Shown in pieces: positions 1-11,608 of a stretch of DNA of 64,000 nucleotides. The position numbers were made by a program, and so were the translations under genes. Under the pieces are notes generated by a model. The model was not told the origin of the DNA. It saw only the letters and a list, made by a program, of their open reading frames with translations, and did not search any database. The stretch's first letter is position 1, and every line of letters begins with the position of its first letter. Source of the DNA: Rhodocollybia butyracea (taxonomy: Eukaryota > Basidiomycota > Agaricomycetes > Agaricales > Omphalotaceae); assembly GCA_015501585.1 (NCBI GenBank), contig JADNRY010000219.1:1-64000 (forward strand). The letters are read 5' to 3'.

Positions 1-2657
1 TTGCTGTGAGCCGAGTGGCGCAAGCACAGCTGCTGAGCCCGCACACAGGTACGGCAAACGCGTTCATACTTGTGAGTTTCAAGCTCATCTTGGGCGAGAT
101 ATTACAACAGCCGCTTCAGTAGCATTATTTAAATACCCCCAGTACCTGTTGTGGAGATTATGATAATAAACCCAGTAAGCTACTGTACAGTAAGAGTGTA
201 GGGCATTTTTAATCCCTCTGTGTTCGCATTTGATGAGGTCATGTGACTTGTTCGTTGCAGCTTTTGGTGGCTGGATGAAAATAGGTTATTTTACGGCCTA
301 TTTAGGCAATTTCTGGGATGGATAGCTAGCCCAAAAAAGACTATATATAATGTATTAATATTTGAGCACTACTCCGATGTTAGGCACCATAAGGGGATGG
401 ATTGCATCGAAAAATCTAGATGACGTTCGGTCAAAGCTGGCCGAGCATTACCCAATTGGGTAATGCCATCAAAACAGTAAAAGCGGCCTAAAAAGCCTGC
501 TTCTACATGGATATTCCACCCTATAAGAGTGTAGATAGTATCTTTACATATATAATAGGTCCCTGAAGCGAGATTACAGCGATAGCTGCGGTCAAAGCTG
601 TTTTATTACCATATTTAGAATGCCAGCAAAGCAGCCTAAAAGCTTGTTTATGCATGGTTATTCTACCCAATAGATGTACAGTAGGCACCTAAAGCAAAAT
701 TAAAGCAGGTATATGGTGTAATAGTAGCACTGCTTCGATGTTTGGGTCTGTGGCTGTGTTGTGAAAAATCGAAATAAAAGTAGGGTTCTTTAATATACTA
801 GGAGTACAGGCATGGTCTCTGCATAATATATATATGCCTGAAGCAAAATAAGAGCATTCTATGAAGAGAATAGGCTGTAATTGCCCGCTCTAGGCCGGAG
901 GAGGTCAAAGCTGTATGACCAAATAGGGAAATATGTGATTACATACAGGTGGTGTTGAGTCAAAGTTGGGCTCAGTAATGGCATGGCCTCTCAAGGTCTG
1001 AGGTCTGGAATACATATCTGAGTACTGTAGTATGCTAGCTACGCCCTCCAGGTGTTATATTTGGCAATATTGGGCAGGAATATGTACATGGAGTGATCAA
1101 TGGTGAGTAACCATCAAAATTCGCCTTTTTGAGGAATTAAATACTAATAATGAGTGTCTAAGCGCAGGTAGGACCTCAAAGCTTGGTAGGTGTACTGTAC
1201 TACATAGTATACACTCGATCCGTGTCCAAGAACTATTAATCTGCGACCAGATGCGATGGTATACACTGATTTTTATTGATTTTCCCTCAAAACTCGATTT
1301 TTTGAGGAATTATCATGAAATATTGGGGCCTTAAGAGTAGCCAGGGGGCTAAGACGTCGTATATAGACTGTAGTATATGGTATTGGCCTTTGCCATATGC
1401 AAGAACGATTTATGCAGCACCTGAAGCGATGGTATTCCCTGATCTGTATGGATTCTGCCAAAAAATGCGATTTTCAGGAAATAAAACAGGCATAGAGTGT
1501 GCTACAAGTCTCAGATCATACTAAAAACTTGGGAAACATGTCTTCGAATTGAATTTAATGACACACAGGTGTTATATCCACATCTGGGTACCTCCATGGA
1601 ACGACACTGTTGTAAGTGCACACTAGGATATCTCTACTTGGCTCAAAGTTCAGATTGTGACATTGAGATGTACATACTCAAACCTTTTGGTCTAGAGGGC
1701 CTCTATATGATTCGAATACATGATTACCCAAGTTTGAGCATAGTCTGAGGTGTATAGCACGCTCTATGCCTGTTTTATTTCCTGAAAATCGCATTTTTTG
1801 GCAGAATCCATACAGATCAGGGAATACCATCGCTTCAGGTGCTGCATAAATTGTTCTTGCATATGGCAAAGACCAATACCATATACTACAGTCTATATAC
1901 GACGTCTTAGCCCCCTGGCTACTCTTAAGGCCCCAATATTTCATGATAATTCCGCAAAAAATAGAGTTTTGAGGGAAAATCAATAAAAATCAGTGTATAC
2001 CATCGCATCTGGTCGCAGATTAATAGTTCTTCGACACGGATCGAGTGTATACCATGTAGTACAGTACACCTACCAAGCTTTGAGGTCCTACCTGCGCTTA
2101 GACACTCATTATTAGTATTTAATTCCTCAAAAAGGCGAATTTTGATGGTTACTCACCATTGATCACTCCATGTACATATTCCTGCCCACATATTGCCAAA
2201 TATAACACCTGGAGGGCGTAGCTAGCATACTACAGTACTCAGATATGTATTCCAGACCTCAGACCTTGAGAGCCATGCCATTACTGAGCCCAACTTTGAC
2301 TCAACACCACCTGTATGTAATCATATATTTCCCTATTTGGTCATACAGCTTTGACCTCCTCCGGCCTATAGCGGGCAATTACAGCCTATTCTCTTCATAG
2401 AATGCTCTTATTTTGCTTCAGGCATATATATATTATGCAGAGACCATGCCTGTACTCCTAGTATATTAAAGAACCCTACTTTTATTTCGATTTTTCACAA
2501 CACAGCCACAGACCCAAACATCGAAGCAGTGCTACTATTCCACCATATACCTGCTTTAATTTTGCTTTAGGTGCCTACTGTACATCTATAAATACTGTAT
2601 AGACTGCTATTGGGTAGAATAACCATGCATAAACAAGCTTTTAGGCCGCTTTGCTGG

Positions 2658-2910
2658 TGTCACGCCTCCGCCTCTCCATAATCACCACTGACCGTATCCG
2701 GCGATACGGTCATCCTAGACGCCGCCGATAGACCAAACGGTCTATCTTATCATTCTATTTATTATTAATTATATAATAAATCCGTTACTATAAGTATCGT
2801 ACGATTACTTAAGAGTCTAGTTAGTCTTTTACACCGTCGTACACACAATAGTATCCTATTTGTCGTGTTCACCGGTGTTCTTAAGGACTTTGCCCATAGG
2901 GCGCGTTATA
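2658..2910 (+). repeat. 5' LTR, family 1 copy 1
   Basis: 253 bp, nearly identical to 5740-5992 and to the LTRs of the minus-strand copy. It contains two strong hairpins: stem GACCGTATC at 2690-2711 (loop 4) and stem GATAGACC with GGTCTATC just downstream. The target duplication GCTGG is at 2653-2657. Confidence 0.92.
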
Positions 2911-3078
2911 CTTTTTTGAACATCAAAAAATTACTATTGTGTGAATAACACAAAGCTATTAGTTAAAACAAGCTAAAAACAGTTATACTACCAAGTATAA
3001 CAATCATTATTCCAACTCGCTTCACAAGCTATACAAACCCGCTCCATTTTTCCTTCTCGCTATATCATTTGCTGTCCC

Positions 3079-5399
3079 ATGACCTCTCGAAATCAATCAG
3101 AGAAGTCACATCAGAGTGTGCGCGATGGCGCACCTTCCAGTCGTGGTGACGTGTCACCACACTCAATCTATTCAGTCGCATCAGCGACTCATTCTGTACA
3201 TGCGTCTGAAAGACAGCACTACAGGCAGGACAAGAGTCCACCTAATGAACAGTCTATGACTATTCATAAGAAACGGCCAACCCGAGAGGGTTTAAGTGAG
3301 ATTTCTTCTGCGCTACAAGATGTAGCGGCATCACTCGACAAGAGTACGCAAGTACTCAATCGTATTCTCAATATAACTGAGAAATGGGATGCATCTAGCA
3401 TCCGATCTAATGAAGAAAGATCTTCTTCATCGAGAAACAGCAATAGAATCACTATTGCTGCACCCACACCGAGACGGACTGCCGTCACACCACCGGTATT
3501 GCACAACGCAACACCATATATTCATACCGAGACAAACAACTCGGTACGCCAATGGCGTGAGACTGTGCCCAAGGCACCGTCAGTCCAACAATCACTGTTG
3601 GACGAACAGTATTCACAAGGGATGACCAAGTCACCCCGTCATGTTCCTGTATTCCGACAGGAATACGCACCAGTGTCAGTAACTATACCGACACCCATCT
3701 ACACATCCCGCATGAGACAGAGTCCCAATGCGGAGGCAGCGTCTCTGACACTGCGAGGTCCCAGGCCATTACTGGTGACCAAATCTTGCTCACCACAAAG
3801 CGCGGTGAACATTAAAAGTGAACCGAAGTTACCTCGTAACTTTGTTCAGGTAGTAGCGATACCACCACAGGAAAGTACAATGTACTTCCCTACTGCAAGG
3901 GCGCCAATGGTACCCAATATTATTACACCTCCAGTAGTTGTACCAAACACTACTGGAAATCATTCCAGTATGGACCGCAACACGGTATCCTTCCGGTAGT
4001 TCCTACTACCATATCCATCGCCCCGGTGACACAAAGTGTTGCCCCTCCGGTAGTACACACTACCGTAAGACTGCCCAAATTGCCGCCCAGCAATGCGCCA
4101 GAGCCAAGTTCAATGCCAGTACCAACGGTATTGGCTGAGTTGCAACCACAGCCGCTTCCATTGGGAGTAGCTAAAGATTGGATGAGTCGCATAGCGATTC
4201 AACGCCAACATAACACCAGTCTCCGAGATTTCGGATACGCGCCATCTGGGCTTCCCGACCAAATGGTGGGATATAATGTCGACGGAATACCCGTTGATAA
4301 ATTGACTACTCCCAGAGAAATCTGGGATCGATTTTACATTCCACCCGCTGAGTCCTTTCCAGGACCAAGCAATAATGCCGGAGTGAAAGCGCCTAGCAAA
4401 AAAATCCCGTGAAGGGGGGAGGAAGCACAAGAGTGCTAAATCCAAAGGCCGCAAACGCAGGCCATGGTCGGATGAATCATCTGACTCTAGTGATACCGAG
4501 TCAAATACTGACTCTTCGTCTGATGCCTCTTGGCTAGACAAATTTGCTACCCGTAAGGGTAAAATTACTCCTAATGAGCGCCGTAAAATACTGCGTTCAC
4601 TTGCATCTAAGATGCGAGAAACAACAGGTGACGACGAACCCCGATGGAAACACAAGGTACACAAAGTGTACCGTAAACAAATTTGAGATAAGGTAGGGAA
4701 TCCTATCCCTCCCATTGAGAGCCGTAAAGCTCTTAAAGTTCCATCTCCGGAGGTCTATGACGGATCTCCGGATGTCGATGTCTTCGAGCGGTGGCTAATG
4801 TCACTTCTCCAATGGATGGTAGTCAACCGCATGTGCAGTGACGATTACGATGCTACACGGACTGCCGTGCTTGGCATGTTTCTAAAGGGCAAAGCCCTTG
4901 ACTGGTATAACGACGAAGTCGCTGGTATACACCGCACTGTCCTTAAGTGGACATTTGAAGGCACCATCATTGGTGTCTTTGATCGTTGCATCCAAGCAAC
5001 GACCATTCATCAAGCTGCACGGCAGTTTGACCTTATTGAGTATTCACCCGATATGGGTGTGAGGGATTATTATTCCTCACTTACACGATGGGCATCACGG
5101 ATGATGCAACAATGCGGAAACGGTTCATTGAGGGATTACCCTTCAATATTATCAGGCAACTCACGAACGAGGGGATCGTTCCGGAGTATGCCAAATTAGA
5201 AGTGATGGTCAGAGCCGTCACACGCATTGAGGACCACATGGCCCTCACTAAATATTATGTCTCTTCTAGGAATAGAGACAATGAACTTGAATCATCAGAA
5301 CACCCCGATGAGTTGGACACCGAGAACATTAAAAATGTTCTTGAGCCAATCGAGGAGGACACCTCCTTAAGTATCGGAAAGGATAAACCTTCCGAATGA
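3079..5399 (+). pseudogene. Gag-like gene, family 1 copy 1 (frameshifted)
   Basis: Structural protein gene of the retroelement. The N-terminal half is low in complexity (Ser, Thr, Pro rich). The C-terminal half carries the retrotransposon gag core with the motif GKALDWYNDEV near 4890-4920 and a following GLPFNIIRQL block. Comparison with copy 2 shows the lesions: one base lost near 3975, one A gained in an A-run near 4400, CGA changed to TGA at 4684-4686, and 16 bases lost near 5105. Start ATG 3079 is used because the homologous gene in copy 2 begins there. There is no zinc knuckle and no downstream pol. Open reading resumes after each lesion, so the damage is recent. Confidence 0.85.
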
Positions 5400-5739
5400 T
5401 TTATTGGTTTATTCCAACGCCCAGGTAATATGCCTTACCTGGGCATCACTACTTATCCTCAGCCCGGATTCTCACTGAGAATCCTCATTAAGCAATACTC
5501 GGAAACTTCCGAGTCTGCGCGTTGAACATTCGGACATTTCCGAATCAAATCATGCTCTAGTGGTACGCCCCACTATGGTTTGATTCGGACAAGTCCGAAA
5601 ATCTGATGCGCCGCATCAATTAATCGCGTACTTGATACGAGATCATTCTATGTTAAACCAAATTAAAAATGGTTTGGATGGTGATGATGTCATTACCATT
5701 TTTGATTCACATCCCTGATGTTAATCTGGTGGGGGAGGG
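5400..5739 (+). other. 3' noncoding part of family 1 element: consecutive hairpins and polypurine tract
   Basis: No gene. At least six perfect hairpins follow one another: 5419-5444 (10 bp stem), 5466-5484 (9 bp), 5498-5513 (7 bp), 5528-5545 (7 bp), 5584-5599 (7 bp) and 5604-5618 (7 bp). The GGTGGGGGAGGG tract at 5728-5739 is the presumed plus-strand primer. Copy 2 preserves the same series. Confidence 0.85.
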
Positions 5740-5992
5740 TGTAACGCCTCCGCCTCTCCATAATCACCACTGACCGTATCCGGCGATACGGTCATCCTAG
5801 ACGCCGCCGATAGACCAAACGGTCTATCTTATCATTCTATTTATTATTAATTATATAATAAATCCGTTACTATAAGTATCGTACGATTACTTAAGAGTCT
5901 AGTTAGTCTTTTACACCGTCGTACACACAATAGTATCCTATTTGTCGTGTTCACCGGTGTTCTTAAGGACTTTGCCCATAGGGCGCGTTATA
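5740..5992 (+). repeat. 3' LTR, family 1 copy 1
   Basis: 253 bp, matches the 5' LTR apart from single differences such as TGTAAC in place of TGTCAC at the start. It is followed by the second GCTGG (5993-5997), after which the interrupted foldback arm resumes. Confidence 0.92.
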
Positions 5993-6508
5993 GCTGGCAT
6001 TCTAAATATGGTAATAAAACAGCTTTGACCGCAGCTATCGCTGTAATCTCGCTTCAGGGACCTATTATATATGTAAAGATACTATCTACACTCTTATAGG
6101 GTGGAATATCCATGTAGAAGCAGGCTTTTTAGGCCGCTTTTACTGTTTTGATGGCATTACCCAATTGGGTAATGCTCAGCCAGCTTTGACCGAACGTCAT
6201 CTAGATTTTTCGATGCAATCCATCCCCTTATGGTGCCTAATCCACCTCGGAGTAGTGCTCAAATATTAATACATTATATATAGTCTTTTTTGGGCTAGCT
6301 ATCATCCCAGAAATTGCCTAAATAGGCCCGTAAATAACCTATTTTCATCCAGCCACCCAAAAGCTGCAACGAACAAGTCACATGACCTCATCAAATGCGA
6401 ACACAGAGGGATTAAAATGCCCCTACACTCTTACTGTACAGTAGCTTACTGGGTTTATTATCATAATCTCCACAACAGATACTGGGGGTATTTAAAATAA
6501 TGCTACTG

Positions 6509-7053
6509 CAATGGGTGATTCCAATTCGTATTCTAACTTCCTGGAATTTGGGGCGATACCAGCTACCCCCCCTCCTGCCCCTCTCTACCTTTGAACTGGA
6601 CTCATCCTTCCATATTTTCAAAGTCAACTTTACCACGAAGAGCTACAGGTAGAATTTATTAAAATACAACGTCGTAATGTTCCATTTGTGCAAGCGGCGC
6701 CAAAGAACTGTCGTAAGCTCCTGGAGAACTTGCCGACGACTGGTGCAAACGCAGAGATATTCATCAATTCACCAGTTGCAGCGGGTTGAAAGCATACATG
6801 CTGAGCGTCGGCCAAAGACATGAACTGGCATTCATGAGCTGACCCGCAAAATTTTCCAGCTCAAGGAGGGAAAACACAGGCTGGTATTGGTATGGTATAT
6901 ATACAAACTCGAAAAAAAAATCAAAAAAATCAAAAAAAATCAGTTAGCAAACTATGCCAGACTCCCAACTGTTCCTCGATGGGACCACGTCGGTTACACC
7001 ACCACCACCACCTTTCCAAACACCGCATGATTGAACTCTGAGACACGTTGCTA
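6509..7053. other. Intergenic stretch with A-rich low-complexity tract
   Basis: I see no convincing gene. A tract of A runs separated by TC (about 6912-6940) is simple-sequence DNA. The small open frames here have no codon pattern or motif that I trust. Confidence 0.5.
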
Positions 7054-8502
7054 TTACGCTCCACGCGACCATATGAGGGTGCCGTCAAGGTACATGGCCC
7101 GCATTCCCACTGACCAATTTTTATTATCCAAATCCCGTCAAATATCCTTCGAATCCCAGTCGTTGTGTTTTGACATGGCTGCTACATCCAGCGTGTGGAG
7201 CAATGGGCATTGTTGGAACAGAATGTAGATTATTTCAGCCTGAAATTTAGCCGAGATATGAGAGAGAACGAGAGTTCTCACCAAAATCCTGGCGTTCGTA
7301 GCCCAATTCAAAACCAGTGTTTTCACATTTGGAACCTGTCCTAGGAACTTCTTCAAAGCCACCTCATAGCCCTCCAAGTCAGGGATCAGAACTGCAACTT
7401 CGGTAACAGCAGGCAGCCTCTCTGGAAACTTCTCCAGCTCGTCACTCCAATCATACCATGTCTGACTCAAATCTAAACTCTCAACTGGAGAATTACCTGC
7501 CAGAAACTGTGCCACAGGCAATGGCAGCTCCAGCCTTCATGTGTTCATAACTCGCAATGGAAGATGCGTTTTCTCCAGCCATGGGTAAAATCCATGCACC
7601 GAGAAGAACTCTAGCTCATTGATCAGCAATTGAACGTCAAACATCCAGGTAACAAAGTGAATCGCTTCCTCTTTTGTAGTGGGCCAGCTATCTTGGCTAG
7701 GATGTCGCAGCGACAGTTTCTTCAACGTAGTAGGCCATTGGGCCCCTCATTCAGCACAGAAATGCTTCACCATGTTCTGCCTCACCTCGAGTGACAAAAC
7801 CTGAAGTCCTGGGCATTTCCGTAGGAAACAGAATTCCGCTGAATAGCCAGCCGAGATCATCACCGTTTGTTGGTGCGCCCAATGCATATGAGAGAATTCC
7901 ACGTCAATGATGTTGAAACTATGAGTGGCGGCGCGCAAGTCCGAGTCATCAACAATACAATCCTGGAATTTTATATGAAGAGGGATTGAAACGGAAGCCA
8001 TGAATACGAAAAACAACTTTTTGATGTGGACTTGGTGAAGATACAGGGTATTTAGGAGGATGCGAGCGTCAAAGAAATGGGAGAAGACGCTCCATGCAAA
8101 GGGAAACTTTGCAACTTGCGACTTGTGTGTAACATCTGTGCACTTCACACAACGGTAAACATAGGTGTTCAAGGATCCCAGTGCCACAGCCTTCACCAGA
8201 TGGGATGCATTCCATTTTCCCTTTATCCAAGTGAACATTATGGACAATTGCGAATTGGATCCGAACTCTAGGCATTGGTAGAGGTAAGGAAGACCTAAGA
8301 ACCAAAACTCCGAGCACGCCCGCATGAAGTTGAACAAATTTCAATGTGAGGCATGTTGGCCTTGTCTACAACCGTGATATAGTAGGCTTGCGATACGTGT
8401 CCAGATTTCAACAGGTAGGAGCTGAGTGACTGATTCCAATGGGACACAAATTGATTCGTGAGGAATTTTGGCTACTGGTAAGAGCTCGGTAATAGATTCC
8501 AT
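7054..8502 (-). pseudogene. F-box type protein gene, decayed by four in-frame TGA codons
   Basis: One continuous frame of 483 codons runs from ATG at 8502 to TAA at 7054-7056. Residues about 28-43 contain LLPVEIWTRIASLLYH, which fits the start of an F-box, the Skp1-binding module of SCF ubiquitin ligases. The rest is Leu/Cys-rich with phrases such as PGLQVLSLEV and VESLDLSQTWYDW, typical of the degenerate leucine-rich repeats of fungal F-box proteins. The frame is interrupted only by TGA (8338-8340, 7747-7749, 7537-7539, 7138-7140), each explicable as CGA or TGG changed to TGA. No frameshift is needed, so the gene was probably lost recently. The F-box call rests on one short motif and general architecture. 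No substrate can be inferred. Confidence 0.65.
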
Positions 8503-9138
8503 TGTTTCGTGTGGATTTTTCGAAGTGATCCTAGGGTTTTACTCAAGATTCTGGAGTTTAATCATTCGAACGACAGAAGCACTGGTGGAAGAATGAAAAA
8601 AACATAAACTTTTCTAATCACTTTAAAGATGGGCGAGAGAACAGCGGAGTTGGAAGAAAAGACCAGTAGATTGTCACGTGCTGTCCGCGGCGCGCTAGCG
8701 CCGAAAATCTCTGTAAAGGTAATATCCTATCATTATTTGACGCCCGCGGCTCAAGGCGATTAACTCCCTGAACTCCCTGAAACAGCCTTCCTTGAAAGAT
8801 TCTAGATTAGATTGAATGCGAGGGTAGCATATAGCAAAACAGTCATAGCGGGTATCAAACGCAAAGCAAGAGGTACGTGGAGATATACCTGGAATGTGGG
8901 GCGTAGTTTGTGCTTAACAGAATGCAGGCGTTCAAATATTTTCTCGGGTCACCCTCCTCTGAAGTACAGAGTTGGGGATTGTCAACGCAAATTGACGCAA
9001 AGTTGATCTTTCTTAGCGCCGCTCCCGCGGCGATGACAGTGGTCAGATTAGCTCTATTTAGTATGCCAATGGGAAATCTAGTAATGTAGAAAGCTTGTAC
9101 AGAAATTTAATGGAAACTGTGCATAGGATAGAGCGCGG
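8503..9138. other. Intergenic, nothing recognised
   Basis: Upstream of the F-box pseudogene. A few short open frames, no domain, no repeat with a partner elsewhere in the window. Confidence 0.5.
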
Positions 9139-9692
9139 TTACGACAGGTAAGAAAACTGACAACCAACGGAGGGATAAACGTATAGATATTCGATATTTC
9201 TATTGCGGATGGCGGGTTCAAGTTGAGAGACATTTCGTCGATCTAAAATCTGTCTCTTAACCATCCTTGCAGCTACCACAACTCCTATCCTACCACCCAT
9301 CCGACAGCCACATGCGTCAACACACCATAGTCCCGCCGGTAGAGCACCTCTCCCCACATTCCGCTTCTCAGGATGTTTCTGCATGCCCATGATAACATAC
9401 GCAAAACTCAGCTTCAAGCCGCAAGAAAATAAATAAGTAAACGACTCAAAACAAAAACCAAAACATTAACCGCAAACAAAAACTCCTCCTCCGTCGCTTC
9501 ATTCGCGTGCAACCCGCGCAAATCCAACACAAGCTCTGCTCTATAATCCCCACAACCCCCAATCCCGCCCATCGCTCCTCTATCACCTGGATCATCCGAC
9601 CATCCCAAATCCCGTGGTGTCACAGCAAATAATGTATATCCCGCCCTCTCACGCACGAGTTCCCTCGCAGCCTTCTTCACTCCGCCGTCCAA
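9139..9692 (-). pseudogene. Possible Smr-domain remnant
   Basis: Two adjoining minus-strand frames read like parts of an Smr (small MutS-related) domain. The upstream frame has VLDLRGLHANEATEEE, resembling the LDLHG(L/Y)xxxEA entry motif. The downstream frame has LSFAYVIMGMQKH, resembling the YVIxGxGxH motif. They are joined around 9414, either across a short intron ending at about 9417 or across a frameshift. The basic tail expected after the histidine motif is not clear. Smr domains are nucleases acting on RNA or DNA, but activity cannot be judged here. The two motif echoes are the only support. Confidence 0.35.
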
Positions 9693-9769
9693 CTCGTGTC
9701 CTTTCCTTAAGGCTCCGAGGATGCGCTTGGAATGTCCACCAAACGATTTGCAGGAAAGGACAATGGGAA

Positions 9770-11020
9770 TTAACCTAATGAGCTCCTCCGTAAGCGTCGC
9801 GAGGCTACATGTACCGACCCCGTTTGACGCATGGATGATTCAATTTGATTATTTTGACACAAGCCCCAGTCGCAATTTGAGTCGCAGTAATCGAACGAGT
9901 GCTGAGGACGTGAGTTCAGGTTGCGAACGCTTGCCTTAAACATGGAAACATCCTGGGCTGACTGCGTATGAAAGTGGTGGACCTGTGCTGATGGAAACTG
10001 GGAGTAAGGAGTCGAGTAATGAGGCGGCGCCAAGTCAGATGCACATGGTGGATGATCATAGATACAAGGACTCCCAGGGCTGACATGTGGACTCATGAAC
10101 GAATCGCTCGCAGAGGTAGAAGATACTGCTGCTAGTAAAGGAGAATAGCTAGGGGTAGGTTGACTACGAGAGGAGTCGGTGTCTTCCTTATCAATGTCTG
10201 CTTCTGGAACAGCCTGGAAAGTGCTAGTGATATGCCTGGATGGCAATTTTCCGGCGAACAAGCTTGCCAGTAGCGGAGGTATACGTACTGAAACCGTACA
10301 TATAGCTCTGAGACCAAAACCGTTTCCTACCACGACATTACTACCGGTTGGAGAATATCCGCCCCAAAACCCGTTTTTAATATTATGTCGATGCTTAAAG
10401 TTCTCCACCCATCCTGATGAAGCTTTAAACTGCTCTGGTGTCATACCATGTGATTGGGCGATGGACCTAGCTTTTTCAGAAAGAGCCGCGTCGGTAAATG
10501 GACCGTGGACTAGTGCAGTTGCGTGAGCATTGGGCACATAGAGCGAGGGCTTAGGATGGCTGGCATCGGAAAGTGCCCCGTAGTACCTGTCACTGGCTTC
10601 GACTAGCCATTGTCGCATTTCAAGGTCGACTACAGGAAATTTAAGTGGACGCTCCCTCACAAACCCCACATGCAATGCCAAGCCATATGTGCTGTAGCTA
10701 CGTGCACCAGCATTCAGCCATTTTTCTTTGTGCTTTAAAAGCTTGCTGACAGTGCTCCTCTCTAACCCGTACTTCCTGGCAATATCTTCATGCGATGCTG
10801 TTGGATGTCCAAGATGGTATTCACAAATTGCTTTTCAATCGATGTTATACAGGCGCTGCTTGCCTCGTTTACGGTAAATCGGAGAGATGAGCTGCGGCAT
10901 TTGCAAATCAAAGCGAGGCTCGAGAAGAGATGAAGGAAGAGATATGATATCTGACCCAGGTGTCGACAGATCAAGGTGAGACCCAGGAGGATGAAAGCTG
11001 GAAGTAGTAGCAGGGGACAT
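9770..11020 (-). pseudogene. CENP-B/Tc5-type HTH DNA-binding protein gene, one in-frame TGA
   Basis: One frame of 417 codons from ATG 11020 to 9770, broken once by TGA at 10835-10837. After the break it reads KAICEYHLGHPTASHEDIAR and then ERSTVSKLLKHKEKWL, the first HTH of CENP-B/pogo-type proteins. A second HTH (HTH_Tnp_Tc5 type) follows about 40 residues later, with MRQWLVEASDRYYG and FKASSGWVENFKHRHNI. The remaining ~190 residues are Ser/Pro-rich and no DDE transposase core is visible. That resembles domesticated fungal CENP-B-like or ARS-binding proteins more than an active pogo transposase. The residue before KAICEY is usually basic, so CGA to TGA is likely. The ATG at 11020 is the first in frame after an upstream TAA. 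Confidence 0.75.
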
Positions 11021-11608
11021 AGGCTTGTTGTCCAGTTCAGTCACGGTGATGGCCCCGAAGTGTTATTGACTGTATGGGTGATGATTTATTTGAAGCTCTC
11101 AGCCAAAACACGATCATTCTTATAGACTTGTCCTAAACTCGAACTAACTTTGTTGGTGAGCCCAAAAACTAAATAAAATCCACACTGCATCTACACGCGT
11201 AAGACACGCTGGCGGTTTCATATGATGCAATATTATTCCATTTATGGTAATGCTTGGAAAAACAAAAACCTTTGACAAGTGAACGTAATAACCAAACAAT
11301 GCGACCAAGCTGTATCTATTGACACTCAATGCTGACTAGAGTTCTTGCCAGTGAGCTGCCAAAAGCATTAAGGGTTGAATTTCCACCACCAACTTTCCAC
11401 CTTAGGAGGTACAAACTTTTTCCTCAGACTATGCTAACTCAAGTCTTAACATGAACAACATCAGAATTTGACTTAAACAATGAGTGTCATTATCGAAATA
11501 TGCAGTGGATATGCACAGAACTGAGAGTAAATAATAGAAATATGTAGGTGCATGGGTAGTGTGGTTTGCTCTGCTTTCCTCCTGCTACCCAGGAGCGGGC
11601 GGTGTGTT
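11021..11608. other. Intergenic, nothing recognised
   Basis: AT-richer spacer between the CENP-B-type gene and the spliced hypothetical gene; no supported feature. Confidence 0.45.

Larger units (their letters stand above)
2658..5992 (+). mobile_element. Gag-only LTR retroelement, family 1, copy 1 (hairpin-saturated)
   Basis: Two 253 bp LTRs (2658-2910 and 5740-5992) start TGT(C/A)ACGCC and end GCGTTATA. They are flanked by the 5 bp duplication GCTGG (2653-2657, 5993-5997). A purine tract (5728-5739) lies directly before the 3' LTR. The interior holds one gag-like gene and no reverse transcriptase, integrase or protease, so the element must be non-autonomous. Immediately after the 5' LTR there is no TGG-type tRNA primer site; instead a hairpin (TTTTTTGA, loop ACA, TCAAAAAA) occupies 2912-2930. 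Short perfect inverted repeats occur all along the element, in LTRs, leader, gag and the 3' noncoding part. Confidence 0.92.
117..6508. mobile_element. Giant palindromic (foldback) element, split by a nested LTR retroelement
   Basis: The left arm (117 to about 1550) reappears as its reverse complement at about 1708-2657 and continues at 5998-6508. The two parts of the right arm are separated by the LTR element at 2658-5992. The symmetry axis is near 1629, with about 150 bases of poorly paired spacer. Arms differ by scattered substitutions and small indels, so this is an old inverted repeat and not an assembly mirror. The left arm near 616-645 preserves the empty insertion site, with one GCTGG where the right arm has two flanking the LTR element. 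I see no transposase-like ORF; the ORFs in the arms are mirror images of each other and are not convincing genes. A truncated piece of the same arm lies at 51795-52288. The family is unknown to me. Confidence 0.8.

Noticed and set aside
1273..1986. Mirror-image ORFs of 60-100 codons in the foldback arms
   Set aside because: They are palindrome shadows present in both arms on opposite strands, with no domain, and the fragment copy at 52 kb does not keep them open.
3264..3506. Antisense ORFs inside gag of family 1
   Set aside because: The abundant hairpins make the antisense strand resemble the sense strand locally; the sense frame carries the gag motif.
2658..5992. Hidden reverse transcriptase or integrase in family 1
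   Set aside because: The interior after gag (5400-5739) is only 340 bases of noncoding hairpins; no YxDD or DDE-type segment in any frame.
6630..6821. 63-codon minus ORF with PAATGELMN-like text
   Set aside because: No start context, no repeat elsewhere, and flanked by low-complexity sequence.
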